Part shown: positions 8,183 through 15,239 of the stretch, piece by piece
Layout: every line of letters begins with the position of its first letter
How positions within the stretch are numbered: position 1 is the stretch's first letter
NCBI GenBank assembly: GCA_023249955.1
Contig: JAHFBR010000010.1
Coordinates: 1-16,500 of the forward strand
Length of the DNA: 16,500 nucleotides
Origin: a bacterium
GTDB taxonomy: Bacteria > Babelota > Babeliae > Babelales > RVW-14
Direction: 5' to 3'
Notes under the pieces: generated by a model
Databases searched by the model: none
What the model was told of the DNA's origin: nothing
What the model saw: only the letters and a program-made list of their open reading frames with translations
Program-made: the position numbers and the translations under genes

Positions 8183-9825
8183 GGTGTTGCTTCCTGCGTC
8201 ATCGAAAGATGTTTTTTGATAACTTGATCATCAGGTGATTGCTCCAGAGCTTTAACAAATAACTCGCGTGCCTGTGCATGTTTGCCCTGCTTGAGCAGTA
8301 CGAGCCCTTTGGTATCAAGATAGTAGTAACAATCCGGTGCTATTGCAAGTGCTTTTTCTATCAATTCAAGCGCCTGATCAAGATTTTTATTGTGATCGGC
8401 GTAATGATAAGCAAGCAGATTATAAACCGATGGGTATACTGGTGTGCAGGTCAGTGCTTGTTGCAGCGTTGATTCCAGCAGCGTTGGTTGGTTGGTGGCG
8501 AAGTGAATGTAGCCGATCTGAAAGAGCACTTTTGATTTCACGTCGTTATCAGTGGTTTGAGCAAGTAGTTTTTGATAATACTCCAGCGCCTGCTTATAAT
8601 TTTTTGACTCTAGGTGCAAATCTGCCAGGGCAGCAAGAATGTTTACGTGAGGCTTAATTTTTTCAAGCTCCTGCAATGTTCTGATCAGTGCAGCAGGGTG
8701 TACGCCCGCCTTGCGCGTCAGCAGGAAGGTGTGAACGACTGAAAGATCATCAAAGTCTTGCTTGATCCAGTCGCGCAGGAATGCAAGCAGCTCCGAGACG
8801 CGCTTGTTCTGCAACAAGATTTCTGCTTTTAACAAACGCCCCTTAACAAATTTTGGTTCAAGTTTGATTGCCTTATCAAGCGATGCGAGTGCTTTTTTGT
8901 GGCGGTTTGCTTTAAAATCGATGATGGCCAACTCAAAAAGATATTCCGGAGAGTTGACGTTTGAACGCTTCAGATACGAGCGCGCTTCGGTAAATCTGTT
9001 TTGCGAAAACAGCAGTTGGGCCAGCTGTTTTTCAACCATCTCGTCGCGCCCAGCTAAATCTAAAAATTGTTTGTAGCCGCTGATGGCCTCGTTAATTTTG
9101 CCCATCTGCTCCAGCACGACTGCCTTAAACAGCCACGCACGGTCAAATTTGGGGAACAGCTCCAAACTTTTTTCGATCTGCTCAAGTGCTTGTGGCAGTT
9201 TATGTTGTTGGATAAGTACTTTTGAGTACAAAAAGTGAAACAAAAAGTGGCGTTGCTTGAGCTGAGGATTTTTGAGGCACTTATTAATAAACTCTTCTGC
9301 TTTGTCGTTCTGATTGTTCTTGAGATATGCGAGTGCGGCAAAATATGCTACCTGTTCGTTGTCTGGATATTTGGTAGCAATTTTGATGAACATATCCTCG
9401 GCTTTTGCATCCTGATTAAGGTTGGCGTATGATTGCGCAATGATCAGTCGAATCTCGATATCATCCTCAAAGGCCTTATCAAAAGTGGCGCTATGCCGTT
9501 CGTACAAATCAGCGATCGCTTTAAATTGTCCCACATCAAAAAGAAAGTGCACAAAGCCGTTGTAGCTGTGCGGTGATTGATTATTTTCCAGCAGGCGATT
9601 GAAAGACTCCAGGGCTTGAGGAATTTTGCCGCTTGCATGTTGATAGCTTGCACTCAACGATAGAAAGTATTTGTGTTGATGTTCCGGTGCATCATGAACC
9701 AGCTCAATCTCACGACGCTGAGATTTTTGCGACACTTTTTTTATTTTTGCCGGTGCTGCTGCTGAACAGGCGCTTCCCAGCGTACTAGCCAACAGAACAA
9801 CGCATACTACGCTATTTTTTTTCAT
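8179..9825 (-). CDS. Exported TPR-repeat protein
   Basis: A 548-residue protein with a signal peptide (MKKNSVVCVVLLASTLGSAC) and tetratricopeptide repeats over nearly all the rest. Clear repeats lie at about 156-185, 195-226, 229-260, 295-326, 395-426, 432-462, 466-498 and 500-533; the last two have textbook spacing (DQALELIEKALAIAP and QARELFVKALEQSP). It is likely a periplasmic or outer-membrane-associated scaffold. Cys20 is preceded by Gly-Ser-Ala, a poor lipobox, and Ala-Ala-Ala-Pro just beyond would suit signal peptidase I, so lipoprotein status is open. The ATG at 9825 is chosen because AAAGGAG precedes it by 5 nt and a signal peptide follows. An upstream in-frame start would add 68 residues of shadow sequence within dciA. 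It overlaps dciA by 14 nt and murG by 4 nt. The partner protein is unknown. Confidence 0.88.
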   Translation of the reverse strand: MKKNSVVCVVLLASTLGSACSAAAPAKIKKVSQKSQRREIELVHDAPEHQHKYFLSLSASYQHASGKIPQALESFNRLLENNQSPHSYNGFVHFLFDVGQFKAIADLYERHSATFDKAFEDDIEIRLIIAQSYANLNQDAKAEDMFIKIATKYPDNEQVAYFAALAYLKNNQNDKAEEFINKCLKNPQLKQRHFLFHFLYSKVLIQQHKLPQALEQIEKSLELFPKFDRAWLFKAVVLEQMGKINEAISGYKQFLDLAGRDEMVEKQLAQLLFSQNRFTEARSYLKRSNVNSPEYLFELAIIDFKANRHKKALASLDKAIKLEPKFVKGRLLKAEILLQNKRVSELLAFLRDWIKQDFDDLSVVHTFLLTRKAGVHPAALIRTLQELEKIKPHVNILAALADLHLESKNYKQALEYYQKLLAQTTDNDVKSKVLFQIGYIHFATNQPTLLESTLQQALTCTPVYPSVYNLLAYHYADHNKNLDQALELIEKALAIAPDCYYYLDTKGLVLLKQGKHAQARELFVKALEQSPDDQVIKKHLSMTQEATP

Positions 9826-10273
9826 CCTTGCTCCTTTGTATTGATTTGCAACGTACAAAATATGCTGCAACGCTTGATTGTAACTCGGAAGAGGCCAGCG
9901 GAGCAAGCATGCTGAGTTCTTCCTGGTGCAAGGTGGCCGGCGGCACGGTGATAGGTGTCGCGCTGCGGGATGATTTTTGAGCTCCTGCCGTCTTTTGCAC
10001 CACGCGTTGATGCAGGCGAATGGTGGCAATTTTTGGCTCTTTGAGGCGAGCGTTAATTTTTTCTTTTAAAAGCGACGACAGCATCATGATTTCTTGAGCC
10101 CAGGCAGGGTGACAAACGCGCAAATACATGATATCATCGACAATCTTTTCGATGCTAACTTTATTTTTCATGCGCGGGCCGATAATATCGTCCCACTGCT
10201 TGAAAAGTTCAATTTTCCAGGCATGCTCTGCGGGAATGATGGTTTGCAAAATATTTTTAAGCGATTTATTCAT
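9812..10273 (-). CDS. dciA: DciA-like replicative helicase loader (DUF721)
   Basis: A 153-residue protein. Its first 90 residues match the DUF721/DciA pattern: a Trp followed by Ile-Gly (QWDDIIGPRMKNK, about 26-38), a strand ending in LRVCHPAWAQEIMML (51-65), then LLKEKINARL and a final strand IATIRL. DciA proteins load or assist the DnaB-type helicase in bacteria lacking DnaC or DnaI. The tail (about 95-153) is polar, low in complexity and probably disordered. It is the first gene of the minus-strand operon that also holds dnaG, so a replication role fits its context. The ATG has only a weak ribosome site (AGTAGGG), but the family N-terminus starts just here. DUF721 is short and divergent, hence moderate confidence. 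Confidence 0.78.
   Translation of the reverse strand: MNKSLKNILQTIIPAEHAWKIELFKQWDDIIGPRMKNKVSIEKIVDDIMYLRVCHPAWAQEIMMLSSLLKEKINARLKEPKIATIRLHQRVVQKTAGAQKSSRSATPITVPPATLHQEELSMLAPLASSELQSSVAAYFVRCKSIQRSKDEKK
9831..9837 (-). promoter_or_regulatory. Ribosome binding site that fixes the TPR gene start
   Basis: AAAGGAG on the minus strand, 5 nt before the ATG at 9825. It lies inside the 3' end of dciA and supports the short, signal-peptide-bearing start of the TPR protein. Confidence 0.7.
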
Positions 10274-10376
10274 GGGCCCTACTTGTATGGTTCATAAAAT
10301 CCTGCTGTAGTGTACAAAAAAATGTTTTTAAAAAATACAGTTTTGATGCTTTGTTTCTGATTCTAAGGTGAATACT
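10274..10376. other. Divergent intergenic region between dciA and the secreted-protein gene
   Basis: This 103-bp AT-rich gap should hold the promoters of both the minus-strand dciA operon and the plus-strand operon. I found no convincing pair of hexamers. On the plus strand TACAGT (10336-10341) could be a -10 element, but the -35 at 17 bp is only TACAAA. On the minus strand TACACT (10315-10310) has no -35. Homopolymer A and T runs fill 10315-10336 and may bend the DNA. Confidence 0.35.
10365..10370 (+). promoter_or_regulatory. Ribosome binding site for the secreted-protein gene
   Basis: AAGGTG lies 6 nt before the ATG at 10377. The GTG inside this motif (10368) is in frame and could be called as a start, but it would consume the ribosome site, so the ATG is preferred. 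Confidence 0.6.
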
Positions 10377-11399
10377 ATGATGCTGCGACGATTTTTCATG
10401 ATGATAGTGACGGTTGCGATATTTTCTCATGGTGCTGCTTCTGCGGCGTTTGTCTGTTTTACCAAAGAGAATGCTTATGAATCCTGCAGAGCCATGTTGA
10501 CGCATCACTATGTAGATGCATGGAAGCTTGAGATGTATTACGACTTGGTTACGGAAAGCCTTTTGGATGAAGACAATATCAAGTTTATTGCAGAACAAGC
10601 CGAAGCAACCGTTGCGTGTAGGGGCATCAGCTCGTACGCCGTCTACGACCTTGCTCTTGCTGTTATTAAAAAAACCTTTGGCGGGAGATATAGTCCTGGC
10701 GTATGTGCTAAAATATGGGGAGCGATTATTCATCGACAAGCCCAGGCTTGGAATACATATGTGTCTCTCGATTGGCATATGATTGCCCATGAAGTTGTGA
10801 TTATACTTACGCATAGTTATTTGTTTGAAGTCTCACATCATTATTTGTGCCTAGCACCCGCAATATTTCAGGACAACTCACCTTTTGCTGAACATTGGCA
10901 GATGATGGTGAATAATCCTGACATAGCAAGCATGATTTTGCGAGAGCATGCAATTCTTGTTTTTGGTGGTTTTAATAGTGTTAGCGTGGAGTGTTGCCAT
11001 CCAATTTATTTAAATGGATGTCCACTTGTGCCATATCGTGAGATAGTTTGTTTTGATAATGTTCGCTTTGAAGCAATGCAGAAAATTTTGTACTCAACCA
11101 TTGTATTGAAATTGCGGGGTGACGGGTATGTTGAATTACCAAGCTCGACGCTGAGTGGTGTGGGTTGTGTTTTCACGCATGATGTAGTGACAAAAACATA
11201 TTCGATGTTGCGAAACGCATGGTCAGAGAGAGCAATCACATTCAGTAAAGAGCTGCGCGATGAAGCATCGCGATGTGAAGCAACCGCTGAGTTACAATCG
11301 ATTTTATGTGGTTGTTCTGGTGAATCGCCCCAAAGCCTTGAAGTTTTGGATTCAGCTCTTGCAGACTTAGCAGGAAAGTTAGAAACTATTAATCTATAA
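10377..11399 (+). CDS. Cysteine-rich secreted protein of unknown function
   Basis: No family recognised. The product of 340 residues starts with a good Sec signal peptide (MMLRRFFMMIVTVAIFSHGA) and a likely cleavage after Ala23 (Ala-Ser-Ala, then Ala-Phe). The mature part has 13 Cys, at about 27, 37, 81, 110, 158, 206, 207, 215, 225, 264, 300, 311 and 313, so disulfides or metal binding are possible. It has a His cluster at about 134-146 but no HExxH protease motif, and no further membrane span. The C-terminal 50 residues look helical. By eye the codons are more AT-rich than in the neighbouring antiporter. It is the first gene of the plus-strand run, 26 nt before the antiporter. The ATG at 10377 is preferred over GTG at 10368 and ATG at 10380 for ribosome-site spacing. 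Confidence 0.75.
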   Translation: MMLRRFFMMIVTVAIFSHGAASAAFVCFTKENAYESCRAMLTHHYVDAWKLEMYYDLVTESLLDEDNIKFIAEQAEATVACRGISSYAVYDLALAVIKKTFGGRYSPGVCAKIWGAIIHRQAQAWNTYVSLDWHMIAHEVVIILTHSYLFEVSHHYLCLAPAIFQDNSPFAEHWQMMVNNPDIASMILREHAILVFGGFNSVSVECCHPIYLNGCPLVPYREIVCFDNVRFEAMQKILYSTIVLKLRGDGYVELPSSTLSGVGCVFTHDVVTKTYSMLRNAWSERAITFSKELRDEASRCEATAELQSILCGCSGESPQSLEVLDSALADLAGKLETINL

Positions 11400-11425
11400 A
11401 TAACCTAGGTGAAAGGTCAAAAACA

Positions 11426-13069
11426 ATGATGGATACGTGGCTGGTGGTGGTACCGCCTCTTATTGTGGTTCTTTTGGCAACGGTAACGCGTCGCATTCTT
11501 TTTTCCCTGATCATGGGAATTGCAAGCGCTGCGCTTATCATTCACCAGTTTCAACCATGGAGCGCGGTTACCTTTGCGTTTTCGCGTCTGTTGGCCGTTT
11601 CAGAACTGGGCAAGCTTGCATCCTGGAAGTTGTTTTGGACTGGATCAAATCTGTTTATCTGTGCGTTTTTAATTATTCTTGGCATCCTGATTACCATGAT
11701 TCATGACTCTGGTGCCGCGTATGCCTATGGTAATGCCGTTAGCAAGCGTATCTCCACGCGTCAGGGCGCTGAGCGTGCATCGCTTTTGCTCTCCATGCTC
11801 TTTTTTATCGATGATTATTTTGGTTGCTTGACGGTTGGGTCGGTAATGCAATCAATTACCGATCGCTTTAAAGTGCCACGCGTTAAGCTGGCGCTGCTGG
11901 TGAACGCTGTTGCTGCACCACTTGCAGTGATTGTCCCGCTCTCTAGTTGGGTTGCTGAAATTGTGGGCCAGTTGCGCAACTCTGGTGTGAGTTCAACGCG
12001 TACTGCCTCCACCATCATTCTTACCGATCCATTGTATTTGTATACTGCATGCATACCATTTATGCTGTACGCATTTATCGTCATTGTTTCGCTGTGGTAC
12101 ATGGTTTCCATGCGCGTATCCTACGGGTTGCTTGGTCGTCATGAGCGCATTGCGCAGACAACCGGTGAGCTCTTTGGCAGAAAGATGCCCATCACGCGTC
12201 GCGTTGGCGAGCTTTCTGAGGCCAAGAAAAAAAAGAGTTCCCTGGTTGATTTCTTGCTGCCGATCATAACGCTCTTTGCAGCCGTGGTAGGTGCGATTGT
12301 CATTACCGGTGGATGGTGGGTGATGGGTGGCCAAAATTCATTGCTCGAAGCGTTGCAAAATACCAATATTTACGCCTGCTTTTTTATGGGTGGTCTTATT
12401 GCAGCGGTGGCGACGTTTATCTTTTTGTGTGTGCGCAAAAAAATTGCCTGTCGCGATCTTCCACAGATTTTACGCGATGGAAGCAGCCTGATGGGAAGCT
12501 CTATTATCATGCTTATGTTGATTTGGACGCTCAGCAATATTCTGGCAAAAGATCTTGAAACAGGCAGCTATCTGGCACGTATTCTGGCTGGTCAGCTGAA
12601 TGTGTTGTACCTGCCGGCCATGATCTTTGTGTTTTCTGCACTGATCTCTATTCTGATGGGAACTGCCTGGGGAACCATTGGCATGCTGATTCCACTTGCC
12701 TTGCGCATGCTGCCACCATTTTTGCATCTCCCCATCCCCTTTGAATTGATCGATGCACCGATGGTTGCGCCTGTTTTGGGAGCGATCATTTCAGGTGCCG
12801 TGATTGGTAATCATATTTCGCCCATTGCTGACGTTATGTTAATGTCGGCGGCTAGCGCAGGCTCGTATCACATTGACCTGGTCAAAAGCCAAGTGGCCTT
12901 TGCGCTGCCAACCGGTGCTTCAACAGCCGTTGCGTTTTTGGTCGCTGGTAACTTGGTTATGAGTCACGGTGTTTTTGTTACCGCCGGTGCTGCACTGGGT
13001 GCTGGTATTTTCTGCAATATTCTTTTGTTGCATCTGCTTCAGTTTGTGTGGCAGAGGAGACAGAAATAA
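11426..13069 (+). CDS. nhaC: NhaC-family Na+/H+ antiporter
   Basis: A polytopic inner-membrane protein of 547 residues with about 11-12 hydrophobic segments, probably exchanging Na+ for H+ to control pH and sodium. It matches the Na_H_antiporter family. The first half has FFIDDYFGCLTVGSVM (126-141) followed by NAVAAPLAVIVPLSSW. The second half has MGTAWGTIGMLIPLALRM and the signature GNHISPIADVMLMSAASAG (461-479), usually GNHCSPISDTT in NhaC proteins. A basic, polar cytoplasmic loop sits at about 220-262. The length is at the upper end for NhaC. A weak ribosome site, AAAGG, lies 8 nt upstream of the ATG. It lies 26 nt after the secreted-protein gene and 27 nt before the guanylyltransferase gene with no terminator between, so co-transcription is likely. 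Within the family, substrates other than Na+/H+, such as malate/lactate exchange (MleN), cannot be excluded. Confidence 0.85.
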   Translation: MMDTWLVVVPPLIVVLLATVTRRILFSLIMGIASAALIIHQFQPWSAVTFAFSRLLAVSELGKLASWKLFWTGSNLFICAFLIILGILITMIHDSGAAYAYGNAVSKRISTRQGAERASLLLSMLFFIDDYFGCLTVGSVMQSITDRFKVPRVKLALLVNAVAAPLAVIVPLSSWVAEIVGQLRNSGVSSTRTASTIILTDPLYLYTACIPFMLYAFIVIVSLWYMVSMRVSYGLLGRHERIAQTTGELFGRKMPITRRVGELSEAKKKKSSLVDFLLPIITLFAAVVGAIVITGGWWVMGGQNSLLEALQNTNIYACFFMGGLIAAVATFIFLCVRKKIACRDLPQILRDGSSLMGSSIIMLMLIWTLSNILAKDLETGSYLARILAGQLNVLYLPAMIFVFSALISILMGTAWGTIGMLIPLALRMLPPFLHLPIPFELIDAPMVAPVLGAIISGAVIGNHISPIADVMLMSAASAGSYHIDLVKSQVAFALPTGASTAVAFLVAGNLVMSHGVFVTAGAALGAGIFCNILLLHLLQFVWQRRQK

Positions 13070-13159
13070 TAAAACCAAAAAAAAGGGGAGCGTTGCATGA
13101 AGAAACTTTTTTCGCTGGTGCTTGTTTTGGGCACAGCATCCGCATCACTTAATGGCATG
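13069..13159 (+). repeat. Export-leader cassette, copy 1 (initiation region plus signal peptide)
   Basis: This stretch closely matches 14241-14332. Both copies start with the identical 14-mer ATAAAACCAAAAAA, then an A-rich run and a strong ribosome site (GGGGAG here, 13085-13090) exactly 6 nt before ATG. Both then encode MK-[KR]-x-x-SLVLVLG-x-A and end in Met at codon 21. Similarity fades after codon 21, where the two unrelated enzymes begin. Confidence 0.65.
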
Positions 13160-14236
13160 CGAGAAACCTCGTCGCCAGGTGCCAAAAACAAAGTCATGAA
13201 AGATACCTTTTTTGTCGTGCTGGCCGGGGGCAGTGGTGAACGTTTGTGGCCGCTTAGTTCGCAGGCTCGTCCCAAGCAGTTATTACCGTTTATTAACGGT
13301 AGCTCGCTGCTTGAGCAGACCGTGCATCGTGTGCAGCCGCTGGTAAAAAATAAAAATCATCTTGTTGTCGTCACCAACACAGGACAGCTGGATGCGGTCA
13401 AAAAAGTGATTGGCAAACAGGCAACGGTGTTTGCCGAGCCCGAGGGACGCAACACAGCGCCGGCCATTTTGACGACATGTCTTGAAATTAACGAAAAAAA
13501 TGAAGATGCCGTTGTTGTGGTCTTGCCTTCCGATCACTTTATGCCACAACCAGAAAAATTTGTATCACTGCTGTGTGCTGCAGTGGCATACGCCTCGTGT
13601 TATGACCAGCTTGTCCTGCTGGGTGTCAAACCTACATTTCCGGCAACCGGCTACGGCTATATTCAGTATCAAGCAGATCGTATGGTGCCGGGCTGGATGT
13701 GCTTTCCCGTTCAAAAATTTCACGAAAAGCCGGCCAAAGATCAGGCACAGGCCTATCTTGACCAAGGGGATATGCTGTGGAACATTGGCATTTTTGTTGG
13801 GCGCGTGCAAGTGTTTTTAGAGCAGTTCAAGCAGCATGCCCCTGATTTGTATCAAGCGGTGCAAGCACAGCGCAAAAACGAGTTGCAGTACAGTCAAGTT
13901 CCGCGCATATCAATTGATCATGCAGTGCTTGAAAAGAGCGACAAGGTCGTGGTTTTTCCAGCCGATTTTGAATGGCATGATGTTGGAACCCTTTCTACCT
14001 TTCTGACACTCAAGGCGCAGCACGAAAAAGAGACCAAGACGCGTGTGATTAGCGTTGATGCACACGATAATCTGGTTTGCGCATCCAAAAAAGTTGTTGC
14101 GTTTGTGGGTGTAAGTAATGTATGTGTGGTAGAGGCCGAAGACGCATTGCTGATTGTTGCGCAAGATCGTGTCGAGTCAGTGCGTGATATTGTTTCGCTG
14201 ATCAAAGAGGAGGAAAAGAAAGAGAAAGTAGGCTGA
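13097..14236 (+). CDS. manC: Mannose-1-phosphate guanylyltransferase-like enzyme with N-terminal signal peptide
   Basis: The catalytic part (about 35-375) matches GDP-mannose pyrophosphorylase, which makes GDP-mannose from GTP and mannose-1-phosphate. Motifs are VLAGGSGERLWPLS (41-54) with PKQLLPF (59-65), EPEGRNTAPAI (114-124), LPSDHF (143-148), TGYGYIQ (184-190), FHEKP (208-212), WNIGIFV (228-234) and WHDVGT (293-298). There is no C-terminal isomerase domain, so this is the short single-function form. The first 20 residues (MKKLFSLVLVLGTASASLNG) form a typical signal peptide with Ala-Ser-Ala before a likely cut after residue 16. This is odd for a GTP-using cytosolic enzyme. The ribosome site GGGGAG supports the upstream start; the internal Met34 has none. 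The family is sure; GDP-mannose specificity and cellular location are less so. Confidence 0.87.
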   Translation: MKKLFSLVLVLGTASASLNGMRETSSPGAKNKVMKDTFFVVLAGGSGERLWPLSSQARPKQLLPFINGSSLLEQTVHRVQPLVKNKNHLVVVTNTGQLDAVKKVIGKQATVFAEPEGRNTAPAILTTCLEINEKNEDAVVVVLPSDHFMPQPEKFVSLLCAAVAYASCYDQLVLLGVKPTFPATGYGYIQYQADRMVPGWMCFPVQKFHEKPAKDQAQAYLDQGDMLWNIGIFVGRVQVFLEQFKQHAPDLYQAVQAQRKNELQYSQVPRISIDHAVLEKSDKVVVFPADFEWHDVGTLSTFLTLKAQHEKETKTRVISVDAHDNLVCASKKVVAFVGVSNVCVVEAEDALLIVAQDRVESVRDIVSLIKEEEKKEKVG

Positions 14237-14240
14237 GATT

Positions 14241-14332
14241 ATAAAACCAAAAAATAAAGGGAGTATTGTATGAAGAGAATCTTATCGTTAGTTCTTGTTC
14301 TGGGCGCTGCGTGTGTACCACTCAGTGCCATG
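14241..14332 (+). repeat. Export-leader cassette, copy 2 (initiation region plus signal peptide)
   Basis: Partner of 13069-13159. The 14-mer ATAAAACCAAAAAA (14241-14254) is identical, and the ribosome site GGGAG (14259-14263) again stands 6 nt before ATG. The encoded leader MKRILSLVLVLGAACVPLSA matches copy 1 across SLVLVLG and ends in Met at codon 21. One single-base indel separates the non-coding parts. Confidence 0.65.
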
Positions 14333-15166
14333 CAAGGAGCACAAGACGGTTGGGATGGTCAGCGTTATAAAGAAAACTCATCGCCACAGGTCAAATCGGC
14401 GGTATCAATCATTGATCAATTTATTAAAGACTGGAGTTTCTTTAAAAGAATTCTTGATGCAGGATGTGGTGCTGGTGACTTCACAGCAATCATGGCCAAC
14501 AAAGCTCCAGAAGGTGCAAAAATTATCGGCCTTGATAAATCGACCAGCATGATTCGTGCGGCGATTGAAGCCTTTGGACAAAACCCTGATCGACTTGAGT
14601 TTATGTGGAGCGATTTATGCACCATGGAACCGTTGCAGGAGCCGGTTGACCTAGTTACCTGTTTTGCCTGCTTGGTTTGGATCAAGGATCAGCATGCGGC
14701 ATTAAAAAACATCGCACTTAGCATGAGGCCAGGGGCTCCATTGCTGCTGAGTTGTAGCGCACAGCCGATGGATGATATATTTATAAGAGCGTTTACGGTT
14801 ACTACTCGAACTGACAAATGGGCAGACCATTTTACCGATTATTGTGATGCTCAACATTATTATCCACAGACGGTTGAAGGATTATCTGCTCTTTTCACGA
14901 GCGTCGGATTAACACCTATTAAGGTTACTCCATTGCAACGAGAGTACCCATTTCAAAATATTGATAAGTTTGCAGACTGGGTCTTTGCATTTGCCAGTGA
15001 CATTGAAGCAATTAAAGCACTTGGGGATTTGGAGCTACAAAAAGAATTTATTAAGGACGTTGCAACGTATTATTACGATCTGTTGCCCTCAGAGCAGCTT
15101 AAAGAGGATGGAGCGTTTGTTCATAAGCTTCCACTACTGATTGCCATGGCAATAAAGTCAGCGTAA
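14270..15166 (+). CDS. SAM-dependent class I methyltransferase with N-terminal signal peptide
   Basis: A 298-residue protein with a Rossmann methyltransferase domain at about 30-165. Motif I is ILDAGCGAGD (61-70), the acidic SAM-ribose residue is Asp89 (IIGLDKS), and VDLVTCFACLVWIKD (126-140) corresponds to the motif IV region. The entry WDGQRYKENSSPQ resembles trans-aconitate and related small-molecule methyltransferases, but the substrate cannot be assigned. The C-terminal half (about 165-298) is divergent and helical, with an Asp/Tyr-rich stretch. The first 20 residues are a signal peptide nearly identical to that of the upstream guanylyltransferase. Signal peptidase I could cut after Ala20; the Leu-Gly-Ala-Ala-Cys also present is a poor lipobox. 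It is the last gene of the plus-strand run, 33 nt after the guanylyltransferase and just before a strong terminator. Confidence 0.85.
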   Translation: MKRILSLVLVLGAACVPLSAMQGAQDGWDGQRYKENSSPQVKSAVSIIDQFIKDWSFFKRILDAGCGAGDFTAIMANKAPEGAKIIGLDKSTSMIRAAIEAFGQNPDRLEFMWSDLCTMEPLQEPVDLVTCFACLVWIKDQHAALKNIALSMRPGAPLLLSCSAQPMDDIFIRAFTVTTRTDKWADHFTDYCDAQHYYPQTVEGLSALFTSVGLTPIKVTPLQREYPFQNIDKFADWVFAFASDIEAIKALGDLELQKEFIKDVATYYYDLLPSEQLKEDGAFVHKLPLLIAMAIKSA

Positions 15167-15182
15167 GAAAATATTCACTAAT

Positions 15183-15222
15183 AAAAAAGCGGGCCTCGAA
15201 TTTTCGAGGCCCGCTTTTTTTT
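15183..15222. terminator. Bidirectional Rho-independent terminator
   Basis: A perfect inverted repeat with an A6 tract, a GC-rich core (GCGGGCCTCGAA) and a TT centre, mirrored to 15220. T8 follows on the plus strand and A6 on the left becomes a T tract on the minus strand. It ends both the methyltransferase transcript and the convergent typA transcript, 16 nt past one stop codon and 17 nt past the other. Confidence 0.96.
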
Positions 15223-15239
15223 CAACAGTAATGCGATTA

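Noticed and set aside
9764..9825. Lipobox in the TPR protein that would make it an Lgt substrate
   Set aside because: The residues before Cys20 are Gly-Ser-Ala with Leu one position too far away, and an Ala-rich signal peptidase I site follows. Left open rather than claimed.
9826..10029. Longer start for the TPR protein adding 68 residues
   Set aside because: The extra segment is an out-of-frame reading of dciA, is Arg/Cys/Pro-rich, and would bury the signal peptide. The AAAGGAG site points to 9825.
10336..10341. TACAGT as a -10 element for the plus-strand operon
   Set aside because: No acceptable -35 element lies 16-18 bp upstream, so I did not list it as a promoter.
10266..10814. Minus-strand open frame of 182 codons crossing the divergent promoter region
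   Set aside because: It is antisense to the secreted-protein gene and overlaps the start of dciA. The plus-strand gene has a ribosome site and signal peptide, and this frame has neither.
10776..10814. Zinc-protease motif in the secreted protein
   Set aside because: The His-Glu pair at residues 138-139 has no His at the position needed for HExxH; the next His is too far away.
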